A stretch of 61,674 nucleotides of DNA from JAAYBQ01 sp035403465 (GCA_035403465.1 DAONFG010000016.1:1-61674), one strand, 5' to 3'. Shown: positions 42,820 through 51,561, numbered from the stretch's first letter. The notes: a model not told the origin generated them from the sequence alone. Made by a program: numbers and translations.

Positions 42820-43002
42820 ATGACTCATGGCCTTTGCAGAAAGTTCTTCAACCGTCATATTTTCCCAGAGGTTTTTTCGCCACTCCGTATAATCAAAGTT
42901 TTCCCGTTTAATAAGCGCTATAAATCTTTCTGCTTCCACAAGATCAAGCTTTGCAAATAATGCTTCAAAGCCTTCACGTTTTATTATATTATCTGTTTTC
43001 AT
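42799..43002 (-). CDS. Putative antitoxin of PIN toxin-antitoxin pair
   Basis: This 67-residue protein is strongly charged and helical (EGFEALFAKLDLVEAERFIALIKREN, then NMTVEELSAKAMSHYRNKKK). It lies downstream of a PIN-domain gene with an ATGA overlap of four bases, so the two are translationally coupled. Its last residues are encoded by the GNAT pseudogene fragment in a different frame. No DNA-binding fold is obvious. Note that the order would be toxin 3' to antitoxin on the minus strand reading: PIN ends at 42999 and this gene starts at 43002, so whichever is upstream must be read from coordinates: PIN (43436 to 42999) first, then this gene. Confidence 0.6.
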   Translation of the reverse strand: MKTDNIIKREGFEALFAKLDLVEAERFIALIKRENFDYTEWRKNLWENMTVEELSAKAMSHYRNKKK

Positions 43003-43436
43003 ATTTCATTCTCCTGTGATATAAACTCTAGAGGATTAATTATAATGATTTCTTCGGCCATGTTTTTCTTTTTTAGAATTCCTTTATCAACTGTAATAAA
43101 ATAGCGAGCCTGAGCATTAATTGCACAGGCTATATGCAGCGAGTCTTTAATGCCGAATCCTGATTTAATCAGACCAGCTGCTATAGAAGTGATAGAATGG
43201 TTTTCTAGTATTATTTTAATCGCAACATTCTCCCATTTCTGGATAGAATTTCTGGTTTCTTCATCGGGATTTACTGAGTTTTCATAGTCAAGCATATAGC
43301 TCCAGACAAGATCATATTCGCCGTCCTTTACTTTCTTTTGTATAAATAATTTAGCTTCTGTCTCAAGATATATTTTCTGCTGTAGCTGATCATCAAAAGG
43401 TCTGTTAAAGCAGCACAAGTCCATATAAAGAATCAT
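42999..43436 (-). CDS. PIN-domain protein, probable toxin
   Basis: This 145-residue PIN-fold nuclease, VapC-like, has conserved acidic residues in YMDLCCFNRPFDDQ near the start, an acidic central helix, KDSLHIACAI (the second Asp cluster) and FITVDKGIL near the end. It would cut RNA in a Mg-dependent way. It is followed by a small charged protein gene overlapping by four bases. The DLCCFNRPFDD start is typical of a PIN subfamily in anaerobes whose partners are poorly annotated. Confidence 0.75.
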   Translation of the reverse strand: MILYMDLCCFNRPFDDQLQQKIYLETEAKLFIQKKVKDGEYDLVWSYMLDYENSVNPDEETRNSIQKWENVAIKIILENHSITSIAAGLIKSGFGIKDSLHIACAINAQARYFITVDKGILKKKNMAEEIIIINPLEFISQENEI

Positions 43437-43530
43437 ATAATGTATCTCCTGTATTGTAAATGAAGATTGTACAGAAACAAGTTGAAGTCAATATTATTTT
43501 ATTGATATACTACACAGGGCATCAGCCACC

Positions 43531-44034
43531 TCACCTTCCCCCCTGCACCTGCCTGTTCCCTGTCTCGTAAAAGTATATCCTTGTGGCGTTACCGTCCGAA
43601 TCCTTCTCCTCATCAAGATAAACCCATCCCAGCTTCGAGTAGTAGTCCGAAAGCCTCTCCCTGTACCTGTGGTCAACGAAGAGGAAAATCCTTTTGATGT
43701 CATTATCCTGGCAGTCCTGCAGCACTGCCGAGATCAGCAGTTTTCCTATTCCCGTGTTCCTGTATTCGGGGGTTACGTACAGCGCCGAGAGCCACGGCGA
43801 CAGGTCAGGCCTGTTCAGCATGTCATTGAATTTAACAGAGACCATGCCCACAGGAAGGTCGTCCATGCACGCGACAAAGGAATAGGGGAGCGACCCGGGA
43901 TCAGACCTGTGCCTGTACTCCTGGAGCACGTACCTGAACGGCACATCCCTTCCAAGGTACCAGTTGTTGAATGACCAGTATGCGAGTATTGGATAGAGTG
44001 ACTTTTTTTCGTGCAGGGGGTATATTCTAATCAT
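43531..44034 (-). CDS. GNAT-family N-acetyltransferase
   Basis: This 167-residue acetyltransferase has the GNAT core: GMVSVKFND, the strand-loop LSALYVTPEYRNTGIGKLLISAVLQ with acetyl-CoA-binding R/QxxGxG/A as YRNTGIGK, and a closing LGWVYLDEEKDSDGNATRIYFYE. Substrate is unknown; single small GNATs modify proteins, antibiotics or metabolites. A partial copy of its 3' end lies at 42709-42819 on the other side of the PIN pair. Confidence 0.85.
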   Translation of the reverse strand: MIRIYPLHEKKSLYPILAYWSFNNWYLGRDVPFRYVLQEYRHRSDPGSLPYSFVACMDDLPVGMVSVKFNDMLNRPDLSPWLSALYVTPEYRNTGIGKLLISAVLQDCQDNDIKRIFLFVDHRYRERLSDYYSKLGWVYLDEEKDSDGNATRIYFYETGNRQVQGGR

Positions 44035-44082
44035 GCGATCGATAATTCATTAATAATACTGCTTGTCAAATAGAATACCGTG

Positions 44083-44384
44083 AGGTATGATGCATGAATG
44101 TCATGCATCATACCTGGAACGCAGGGAGCCCCTGCGGGGGGCTTTCCGGGGCTTCGCCCCGGACCCCGGGAATAAAAAGGGGTAGGATGCATGAGGGTCA
44201 TGCATGCCTGGAACGCAGGGAGCCCCGCTTCGACAAGCTCAGTGCGGCGCTGCGGGGGCTTTCCGGGTCGGCTTTATTAAAACATCGTGTTTTATGCCGA
44301 CAGGCTGACATCCTGTCAGCACGGCTCGCCCCGGACCCCGAAAAGAATAGGCAGGGTATGATGTATGAATGTCATACATACCTG
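44083..44384. repeat. Nested palindromic repeats, three related modules
   Basis: Module 1 starts with 15-base perfect arms beginning AGGTATGATGCATGA around ATG (44083-44115). Modules 2 (44181-44209) and 3 (44353-44384) start with diverged versions. Modules 1 and 2 continue with CTGGAACGCAGGGAGCCCC, a GGGGGCTTTCCGGG stem and CCCCGGACCCCG. Module 2 is expanded by two insertions: CTTCGACAAGCTCAGTGCGGC-like sequence and a double hairpin (about 44268-44325) with GTCGGC/GCCGAC and GCTGACA/TGTCAGC stems. The 423-base gap has no gene. Confidence 0.8.
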
Positions 44385-44457
44385 TAGCTCAGGCGGACCC
44401 TGGGCATGTCACACAGACATGAGAAGAGAGGGATAGAATTATTATGGAGGATGAATC

Positions 44458-47010
44458 TTGAGAAGGGCTGTAGCCGGAATTTTTTTCTTTCTGTTGATAC
44501 TGAACGGTCCAGGTTCTCTTCCTGCGCAGAATACCGGTATTTATGACTGGAGCGATTCCCTTAAACAATTCGAAACTGTATCCTCACTGGTGCTGGATAA
44601 TCCCGTATCCCCTGACCTTAAAGAATATACACAACTGCTGGTCTCACTTGCACCGGCAGCGGGCAGAAACAACGTATTCAAGCTGCTTGATGCCGCACTT
44701 AAAAAACTGGAGGATGCAGGTGCAGCAGGTTCTGCATCATGGCTTATACTCGCCGCGGCAGTGATTGAGGCAGGCTACCCGGAGCGTTTAAAGGATTCAG
44801 GAGCTTTTCTTGATAAGTGGCTGGTTTCCGGCACATGGAAGAGGTACGGCCCTGCAGACATGGATTACCCTTTCCAGCCGGAAGAATCGCCGGACTGGAA
44901 GAAAATAAAGGTTAAAAAAATTTCCCAGGTGAGTACAGGATTCTTTCCGTATTCGGCCGCATCGGGTGACGCCGGGGTTCTCTATGCAAGATGTTCTTTT
45001 GCGGTGAACAGCGGTGTCAGGATCGCTGTTCTTTCGGATGCTGAATGCAGGGTGTTCATCAATGGCAAAGATTCCGGCAGGTGCCGTGACCTTTCAGGCA
45101 GGTTCGGCGCAGCGTTCAGGCTCACAGGTTCAGGCGGCTACACGGTTATGCTGAAGTTTGCTGCTGACGGCAGGGATCTTCCCTCTACCTCTGTTTTTGT
45201 TGCAGGGGAGAAGGGGGATCTGCCCGGATTCAGGATTACAGAAAACGTGAAGAGGACACCGGCCACAGTTGAGGACCTTCTTATAGATTATAAAAATGAA
45301 AAATATGAAGAGGGGGGTGAAGCTGTTACCTCAATCAGGGCACTGGTGGCGGATTCTGATTACCACGGGGCGCTTGATCTCTGCGAAGAGATGATCGAAA
45401 AGAATCCCCGTAACTTTTTTATATACCGGGAGTATACAGCTCTTCTTGATTTAATGCAGAGGGACAGTGAATTCATTAACCTCATTGAAAAATTCAGGAA
45501 CACCTTCCCGGAATCTGACATTACGCAGGCCTGGCTTGCGCGTTTCTACAGTACAAGGGATAAGGAAAAATTTATCGAATCAATGGGCGCCTCGGATCCT
45601 TTTAATACAGATTTTTATCTCGCTGTGAATTATGTCCACGCAGTCGGCGTAAAGGGTGATCATGAAAAGGCCGTAACTGAAGCTGAAAAGTTTATACAAA
45701 GCCCGCCTGAAAAATTCATTACCGTTGCAGAGATGTATTCTGCTGCCGGCAAACGCGAAGAGATGCGGAAGGTGCTTGTGCATGGAGCAGCCGAGACCGG
45801 TGACGCCAGGATATTCTACATGCTGGGCTGTGCGGACGAGGCATCAGGCCTTGACCCGGTTATCTACTGGACAAAGTCCCTTGAATCTGAAGATATTTTC
45901 TGTGAAGCATCGGACATGATCGATGCTTATGAAAATTCAAATCCCGGGACAAATATTTATTACACAGGGAGTTATTCCGGTGTGCGGGAGGAGTTCAGGA
46001 ATAACGGGATCAGGCGCAGGATAAATATAAGGTTTTTTGAATCAGGAAAAGTTTATACAGAGGTGGAGGATTTTATTCCCTCTGCGATTATAAAGAAGGG
46101 AAAAGGGGAATCGTTCAGTTATGTTCTCCCCTCAATGAAAGATGCCAGGGTGCTGTATGCATTAAAGGTGAATGATGATCTCACTGAGCCCGCTGAATAC
46201 ACCGAGTCCAGGGACGGGAAGAGGACCGGTGTAGAGATTAAAAACTGCGGTGACTGCAGGTACGCTGTTGTAAAGTATTCATGCTGCATTGACAGCAGCG
46301 GCAGGATAGAACTTACAGCTGCCGGAATTCCTGCTATAATGAAGGACGAATTTGTTGAAGATATAAGGATTAACATTCTGTATACCGGCACCGGGAAACC
46401 CGGCGTGCTTATAAACAATCAGCCTGTGAGGGGACGGGAAAGGATCAGCGAAAGTATCTTCTCCTGGAACGATATGTTCAGCAGGTCCCCGGATGAGACT
46501 CTGTTCGTCATTATAAACATGTTCAGGACGCCTGAAGATTTTGCATCATGGTACTCGGGGCTTGCGGCAATCAGGGGGCGGTTCTCCGATAATACAGTCT
46601 TCCTGTTCCCTGAACATGTCGATACAGCTTCCGCGCTTGGTTATATTAAACGTGAAGTTTTCAGCGGGCTTGACAATCCGGAAAGTTCAGGGCTGTTGCC
46701 CGGAACGCCTGAGTCTGTTATGCGGCTTAAAGTTGCCTCACCTGTTGAGAAAGCGTTTCTTGCGCTGGCAATGCTGCAGAGAGCCGGAATTAAAGGGAAC
46801 ATCGCATTCGGACTTTCACCTGACGGTACATCCGTGGATGAAAACGAGGTGCTGGTTTATGTGCGTGTAAATGACCAGGAGTGGTACTGGCTTCCTGTTT
46901 CAGGAAATCTGACCGCCCGGGATACAGAGGGTGAAAGAAAAGCTGTCGTTGTTCTGGAGAACGGCGGACGCATAATGCCTGTTGAAACAGGCCGCGTCAT
47001 AAAAGAATAA
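44458..47010 (+). CDS. Secreted TPR/transglutaminase-like protein
   Basis: The product has 850 residues and starts at TTG 44458, which is set by GGAGG seven bases upstream. A signal peptide ends near ILNGPGSLPAQ. The N-terminal half is helical with TPR-like repeats (about 270-480, e.g. YHGALDLCEEMIEKNPRNFFIYREYTALL split over several). A beta-rich DUF3857-like stretch follows (NIRFFESGKVYTEVEDF). Near the C-terminus SPVEKAFLALAMLQRAGIKGNIAFG resembles a transglutaminase core helix, but the catalytic cysteine is not evident. It is probably periplasmic. It stands alone, followed by its own terminator. Confidence 0.65.
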   Translation: MRRAVAGIFFFLLILNGPGSLPAQNTGIYDWSDSLKQFETVSSLVLDNPVSPDLKEYTQLLVSLAPAAGRNNVFKLLDAALKKLEDAGAAGSASWLILAAAVIEAGYPERLKDSGAFLDKWLVSGTWKRYGPADMDYPFQPEESPDWKKIKVKKISQVSTGFFPYSAASGDAGVLYARCSFAVNSGVRIAVLSDAECRVFINGKDSGRCRDLSGRFGAAFRLTGSGGYTVMLKFAADGRDLPSTSVFVAGEKGDLPGFRITENVKRTPATVEDLLIDYKNEKYEEGGEAVTSIRALVADSDYHGALDLCEEMIEKNPRNFFIYREYTALLDLMQRDSEFINLIEKFRNTFPESDITQAWLARFYSTRDKEKFIESMGASDPFNTDFYLAVNYVHAVGVKGDHEKAVTEAEKFIQSPPEKFITVAEMYSAAGKREEMRKVLVHGAAETGDARIFYMLGCADEASGLDPVIYWTKSLESEDIFCEASDMIDAYENSNPGTNIYYTGSYSGVREEFRNNGIRRRINIRFFESGKVYTEVEDFIPSAIIKKGKGESFSYVLPSMKDARVLYALKVNDDLTEPAEYTESRDGKRTGVEIKNCGDCRYAVVKYSCCIDSSGRIELTAAGIPAIMKDEFVEDIRINILYTGTGKPGVLINNQPVRGRERISESIFSWNDMFSRSPDETLFVIINMFRTPEDFASWYSGLAAIRGRFSDNTVFLFPEHVDTASALGYIKREVFSGLDNPESSGLLPGTPESVMRLKVASPVEKAFLALAMLQRAGIKGNIAFGLSPDGTSVDENEVLVYVRVNDQEWYWLPVSGNLTARDTEGERKAVVVLENGGRIMPVETGRVIKE

Positions 47011-47011
47011 A

Positions 47012-47034
47012 GGGTACCTTTATTCCTGGTACCC
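47012..47034 (+). terminator. Terminator after the secreted protein gene
   Basis: GGGTACC (47012-47018) and GGTACCC (47028-47034) form a seven-base stem around a nine-base loop, immediately after the stop codon and followed by CTGTTATTT. Confidence 0.7.
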
Positions 47035-47037
47035 CTG

Positions 47038-47133
47038 TTATTTACCCAGTTTAGCCTTGAGTTCCTTCTTTTTTCGTTTAATTCTTCTTTTGGCTCTTTT
47101 GCGTTTTATTCTTGCCTTATACTGTATTCCCAC
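47038..47133 (-). CDS. 31-residue highly basic protein
   Basis: A short minus-strand frame starting at GTG 47133, with GGAGG eight bases upstream, encodes 31 residues. It opens MGIQYKARIKRKRAKRR and closes LKAKLGK. About half of the residues are Lys or Arg and there is no acidic patch beyond one Glu. Size and composition resemble tiny ribosome-associated proteins such as bS22/AURKAIP1-COX24-like or Thx, but identity to any of these is not established. The frame is in a conserved-looking position before cutA and has a strong ribosome-binding site, so it is likely real. Confidence 0.7.
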   Translation of the reverse strand: MGIQYKARIKRKRAKRRIKRKKKELKAKLGK

Positions 47134-47250
47134 TGAAACATCCTCCGAAATTGGTATTAATTCAACATATAAAACTGCATGGCTCTTTGTCAATAAATAA
47201 TAAGTGTGTTATAGAACTGCATTTCATACCTGCAGGGGATTTATAAAACT

Positions 47251-47565
47251 CTATTTTGTCTCATTGACTATCCATTTGAGAAACTCCGTGTTTCCGCCCT
47301 GTACCTTCAGTGATACAATACAGGGGCACTTATAGCTGTGAAGCGCCTTGACGTTTTCGGTCAGTTCGTCAACAAGCGCCTCCTTTGTTTTTGCAATAAG
47401 TATAACCTCATTGCCCGTCTCGATTTTTCCCTCCCAGTGGTATATTGACTTCATACTGTCTATGATATTAACGCACGCTGCGAGTTTGCGCGACACAAGG
47501 TTTCGGCCTATAATCTCGGCCTCTTCAACTGAGCTGGCTGTTATATAAACAAAGCTGACAGACAT
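47251..47565 (-). CDS. cutA: Divalent cation tolerance protein CutA
   Basis: This 104-residue protein matches the CutA1 trimeric ferredoxin-like family: FVYITASSVEEAEIIGRNLV, KLAACVNII with the conserved Cys, SIYHWEGKIETGNEVILIAKT and YKCPCIVSL. CutA is linked to divalent metal tolerance in E. coli but its biochemical role is unclear. The gene is alone, with GGAGGGCG upstream of the ATG. Confidence 0.93.
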   Translation of the reverse strand: MSVSFVYITASSVEEAEIIGRNLVSRKLAACVNIIDSMKSIYHWEGKIETGNEVILIAKTKEALVDELTENVKALHSYKCPCIVSLKVQGGNTEFLKWIVNETK

Positions 47566-48018
47566 AAACGCCCTCCTTCATGAATGGAGCAGAATCCTGT
47601 GATTATAAAATATATAATAAAAACGTAATCATGCAATAGCAACTTAAATTAGCCGGTGCCGGAGAAAAGATTTACCTCAGAGAGTTATGGAGTTGCCGGA
47701 ATTTCTGCAAATCAGGCCCCCAGCCGATGAACATAATTCTGTTAATCAACTCTTACCGGCTTCCCCCGGAAGGGGCTGGGTTATACTTTTTTATATCACA
47801 AAAACAATACTGTTCATCCCTGTGAGTATCTGCAAGTGACTGTTAAGTATTCAAGCCCCTTCCGGGGGCGGCGGCAGCATGACCATGTTCTCAAGCAGGT
47901 TTAGTCCGCCGGGGGCAGAACAGTTTTTAACACCGGTAATTATCTGAACTTTATCGATTTTTGTTTGATAAAAATTATACAGTGTGTATAATGGGCGTTA
48001 AGTTTCCCGGAGGTTCGG
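47566..48018. other. Intergenic region upstream of mlaD-radA
   Basis: This 453-base region has no gene. It contains two copies of a GC-rich palindrome, around 47757-47781 (CTTCCCCCGGAAGGGGCTGG) and 47853-47875 (AGCCCCTTCCGGGGGCGGC), in opposite orientations and related to the palindrome at 37803-37825. The end near 47960-48005 is AT-rich and probably holds the promoter. Confidence 0.55.
47757..47875. repeat. Inverted pair of dispersed GC-rich palindromes
   Basis: Two copies of the AGCCCC(Y)TCCGGGGG palindrome about 95 bases apart. A third occurs at 37803-37825 and a diverged one near 26695-26710, so this is a genome-dispersed repeat in intergenic DNA. Confidence 0.65.
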
Positions 48019-48897
48019 ATGCGGCTTAACAATGAGGCAAAAGTCGGTATTGTGATAGTTGTCAGTTTCACCTTTTTTATTGCAATAATCGCCCTGCTAG
48101 CGCAGGTAAGTGTTGCGCGGTCAGGATATAAGCTTGGTATATATTTCGGTTTCCTGAACGATCTCAAGGAAGGTGCGCCTGTGAATATTGCAGGTGGTAT
48201 AAAGATCGGGCAGGTCACGGATATCCGGCAGTCAGGCGAGAAGACAGAAGTTACGGTATGGATTGACAACAAGTTCAGGCTGATCAAGGAGACAAAATTC
48301 GCAATCTTTACCCAGGGAATGATCGGCAGCAAGTATGTTAACGTCTTTGTCCCCCCTTCGACCGGCACAGACGAGTTCCTTAAAGATGGCGACCGGATCT
48401 ATGGAATTGATCCGGCAAGCTTTGACCAGATGATGCTCGTCTTCCAGGGGTTCATGCAGGACAAGAACGGCGGCGAGATTCTGGCCGATATTTTTCTCAA
48501 TTCAAAAGAATTTGTCGAAAACCTGAATAACATATCAAAAGAGAACAGGTTCGATATCCGCAGTTCAGTCCTTTCTGCGAAAGCATCGATTATCCTGTTC
48601 TCCCAGCAGATCAAGATATTCATGGATGACCTTAACCGTTTTACTAATAACATGTCTGATCTTTCGGAAAAAAATAAAGAAGATATAACTATCACTATCC
48701 GGAACCTCTCGGAAATCTCAAGCAGCCTTAACAAGATTATCCAGCGGCTTGAACAGGGACGCGGCACGCTTGGAAAGCTCCTGACCGATGAAGAGGTCTA
48801 CTACAACATCAAGGACGCCTCGCAGTCTGCCAAGTCACTCTTCAATAAGCTGGAGGAGGATCCCTCGAAACTCTTCTTCAAGCAGAAGCAGCAGTAA
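48019..48897 (+). CDS. mlaD: MlaD/MCE-family protein
   Basis: This 292-residue protein has an N-terminal transmembrane anchor (about 10-32, VGIVIVVSFTFFIAIIALLAQ), an MCE domain (about 40-120; GAPVNIAGGIKIGQVTDIR and MIGSKYVNVF) and a long helical C-terminus ending GRGTLGKLLTDEEVYYNI...ASKSLFNKLEED, typical of MCE proteins. It would form a hexameric lipid channel in the periplasm with an MlaFE-type ABC transporter. Those genes are not adjacent downstream; instead radA overlaps at TAATG. The permease and ATPase may lie elsewhere. Confidence 0.88.
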   Translation: MRLNNEAKVGIVIVVSFTFFIAIIALLAQVSVARSGYKLGIYFGFLNDLKEGAPVNIAGGIKIGQVTDIRQSGEKTEVTVWIDNKFRLIKETKFAIFTQGMIGSKYVNVFVPPSTGTDEFLKDGDRIYGIDPASFDQMMLVFQGFMQDKNGGEILADIFLNSKEFVENLNNISKENRFDIRSSVLSAKASIILFSQQIKIFMDDLNRFTNNMSDLSEKNKEDITITIRNLSEISSSLNKIIQRLEQGRGTLGKLLTDEEVYYNIKDASQSAKSLFNKLEEDPSKLFFKQKQQ

Positions 48898-50225
48898 TGG
48901 CCAGAAAGAAAAACTATTTTGTATGCAGTGCCTGCGGTGCTGACTATTCCAAGTGGAACGGCAGGTGCGAAGCCTGCGGTGAATGGAACACAATAGTCGA
49001 GAGGACTGAAGAGCCGCACCACAAAAAGCCGCAGGCCTCGGCCGTGCTCCTGAGTTCAGTCGAGATGAAGGACCTGTCGCGCAGGATGACCGGGATCGGC
49101 GAGTTTGACCTTGTTTGCGGCGGCGGAATTGTTCCAGGTTCTGTCATACTCCTGGGGGGCGAACCGGGAATAGGCAAGTCCACCCTCGCGCTGCAGGTAT
49201 CCGAGAGGATGGGCTCACTGTATATATCCGGCGAAGAGTCGCCCGTTCAGATCAGGCAGCGGGCTGAGCGGCTGGGTATAAATCTCTCGAGCATGCACAT
49301 TTCCGTGGACAACGATGTTGAGGACATAATAGCCCTTGCCGGGAAAATGAAGCCCGGGTGCCTTATAGTCGACTCCATACAGACAGTATATAACGCGGAC
49401 ATTGCCGGCATCACAGGTTCGGTGAGCCAGGTACGTGAATCAGCTTCGCGGCTTGCAGACTTCGCGAAAAAGAGCCACATACCCGTGGTGCTGATCGGGC
49501 ACATAACAAAGGACGGCAGCATTGCCGGGCCCAAGCTCCTGGAACATATCGTTGATACGGTACTCTACTTCGAGGGCGATTTTGCGCGCGATTTCAGGGT
49601 GCTGCGCGCTTTCAAGAACAGGTACGGTTCGGTAAATGAACTGGGACTGTTCAGCATGACCGAGTCCGGGCTGCGCGAGGTCAAGGACAAGAACAGGATT
49701 TTCCTGAACCCGTTCAGGTCGGTCTCTCCGGGGAACGCGGTCTCCGCGGCTATTGAGGGGAGCAGGACAATCCTCTTCGAGGTGCAGTCCCTTGTAACAT
49801 TTTCAAGTTTTTCCAATCCCAGGAGGATGACTGACGGTTTTGACATTAACAGGCTGCTTATCATAAGCGCCGTGCTTGAAAAACACGCAGGCCTTAAACT
49901 CAGCACATTCGATATATTTCTTAATGTTTCAGGCGGATTCAACATCAACGAGACAGCCGCAGACCTGGCAGTTGCAATGGCTGTTGCCTCCAGCCTCAAG
50001 GAGAAGCCCATTGATGAGGGTGCAGGTTTTATCGGTGAAATTTCACTCAGCGGCGAGCTCCGGCCAGTGTCACAGGTTGAGAAGAGGGTGCAGGAATTCA
50101 GGTATTCCGGTTTTAAAAGGATCTACATGTCGCAGGGGGACCTTGACAGGGTAAAATCCTCAGGTTTTGAGGGGGAATATATAGGCCTTAAAACCGTCAG
50201 GGATGTGATGGACAGGGTTTTTTAA
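48897..50225 (+). CDS. radA: DNA repair protein RadA
   Basis: This 442-residue RecA-like helicase promotes recombination branch migration. The N-terminal zinc finger is CSACGADYSKWNGRCEACGEW; Walker A is GGEPGIGKSTL (about residue 80-90); the RadA motif KNRFG appears as KNRYGSVNELG. A C-terminal Lon-protease-like domain includes VSGGFNINETAADLAVAMAVASSL. The start overlaps the mlaD stop (TAATG), showing tight coupling. Confidence 0.96.
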   Translation: MARKKNYFVCSACGADYSKWNGRCEACGEWNTIVERTEEPHHKKPQASAVLLSSVEMKDLSRRMTGIGEFDLVCGGGIVPGSVILLGGEPGIGKSTLALQVSERMGSLYISGEESPVQIRQRAERLGINLSSMHISVDNDVEDIIALAGKMKPGCLIVDSIQTVYNADIAGITGSVSQVRESASRLADFAKKSHIPVVLIGHITKDGSIAGPKLLEHIVDTVLYFEGDFARDFRVLRAFKNRYGSVNELGLFSMTESGLREVKDKNRIFLNPFRSVSPGNAVSAAIEGSRTILFEVQSLVTFSSFSNPRRMTDGFDINRLLIISAVLEKHAGLKLSTFDIFLNVSGGFNINETAADLAVAMAVASSLKEKPIDEGAGFIGEISLSGELRPVSQVEKRVQEFRYSGFKRIYMSQGDLDRVKSSGFEGEYIGLKTVRDVMDRVF

Positions 50226-50317
50226 CAGGGAAAAATAGTTGCTAATATCAGATATATTGATAAAATTGTTCATATTCGGTAATTCAGGCAGTTAACGATT
50301 GGTTTTGTACACTTGAC

Positions 50318-50428
50318 GTCACTGCGAGGCATGAAATGCCGTGGCAGTCTGTTTATGGAACTACTAATTTTATCAGATTAAAGACATTCCTGTCAGAACA
50401 GATTGCTTCACTGCGTTCGCAATGACAG
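50318..50428. repeat. MITE-like dispersed element, copy 2
   Basis: The element runs from GTCACTGCGAGG with GCCGTGGCAGTCTG to CAGATTGCTTCACTGCG...TCGCAATGACAGG. Its ends are imperfect inverted repeats, and similar ends occur at 22278-22410. It takes up a third of the 340-base gap between radA and the M23 gene; the remainder is AT-rich and probably holds the promoter for the peptidase gene. Confidence 0.6.
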
Positions 50429-50565
50429 GATTAATTTAATAGTGAAATGCTATTATACAAACGAAAAATACAATATTAGATTTGCACGCGCATTCAGGCT
50501 GTTTATAATTAATCCCGATGTACCGATAGTAAAAATACAGTAATAAAAAAGAGCAAGTGAAGACT

Positions 50566-51561
50566 ATGAAGTTCAGGATACAAAACTACCAGAGTAAAAT
50601 TTCAGGAAAGCTTTATGAACACTATAATATGTTCCTGAAAAGAAGAGATAAGGCCTGGAAACGGTTTCTCGAGAAGGGTCACGAGAAGATGACTGTGATG
50701 TTCATCCCCCATAACGAGAAAAAAATATTCAATTTCCAGATATCCAAGTTTATTATCCTTTTCTTCGTCACGCTTTTTCTGATAGGTATTGTTACCTCAT
50801 CTTATGCAGTGATAAAAAACAGGGAAATGAAAAAGAAGGAGCAGGAACTTCTGATGTCGTACAATGACATCAGGGCTGACCTTATCAGGTATGAAAGACT
50901 GACCAATGAAATAACCGATATCATGGATGACATTAAGCCCGAGATTGAGGACCTCTACCAGCTGGCCGCTGACACTGAAGACGCAGGCGATATCTGGGGA
51001 AGCAGCGATTATGACCAGGAGACACTGGACGAGCTGAACAGGAAGAAGAGGATCATTCCCGACGAGATATTTGCCATGAAGGATGTTCAGCGCGACCTTC
51101 TGAGCACCACGAGTACAATCAAGACGATTAAAAACTTTATAAATGTCAGGAGCAAGGTAACCGAGGACATGCCGTCCATTATACCGAATCCAGGTCACAT
51201 ATCCTCGCTGTTCGGATGGAGGCGTTCACCCTTTGGTCACGGCAGGGATTTTCATACCGGCATTGACATTGCGGCCTCGGCGGGTACTACGATCAGGGCG
51301 ACTGCACCGGGTGTTGTGGTCTCTGCTGATTTCAGCGGCGGGTACGGTAAAAGTGTGAGGGTACAGCACAAGTTCGGCTACCAGACGATTTACGGCCACA
51401 TGAGCGATATAGCTGTATATAAAGGGAAACAGATAAACAAGGGTGATAAGATAGGCTATGTCGGTATGACCGGCAATGCAACAGGTAACCATTGCCACTA
51501 TGAGATCAGGCTGGGCAACATACCCATCAATCCATATCCTTACATGAGCAGGATGTGGTAA
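50566..51561 (+). CDS. M23 peptidase with membrane anchor
   Basis: This 331-residue protein has a single transmembrane helix (about 56-80, FIILFFVTLFLIGIVTSSYAVI), a coiled-coil stretch, and a C-terminal M23 metallopeptidase. The zinc residues are in RDFHTGIDIA and GNHCHYEIR, so the active site is intact. It would cleave peptidoglycan cross-links in the periplasm or act as a regulator of division-type amidases. ATG 50566 is chosen; a GTG at 50557 is in frame. It is followed after 70 bases by the giant SprA-like gene. Confidence 0.9.
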   Translation: MKFRIQNYQSKISGKLYEHYNMFLKRRDKAWKRFLEKGHEKMTVMFIPHNEKKIFNFQISKFIILFFVTLFLIGIVTSSYAVIKNREMKKKEQELLMSYNDIRADLIRYERLTNEITDIMDDIKPEIEDLYQLAADTEDAGDIWGSSDYDQETLDELNRKKRIIPDEIFAMKDVQRDLLSTTSTIKTIKNFINVRSKVTEDMPSIIPNPGHISSLFGWRRSPFGHGRDFHTGIDIAASAGTTIRATAPGVVVSADFSGGYGKSVRVQHKFGYQTIYGHMSDIAVYKGKQINKGDKIGYVGMTGNATGNHCHYEIRLGNIPINPYPYMSRMW

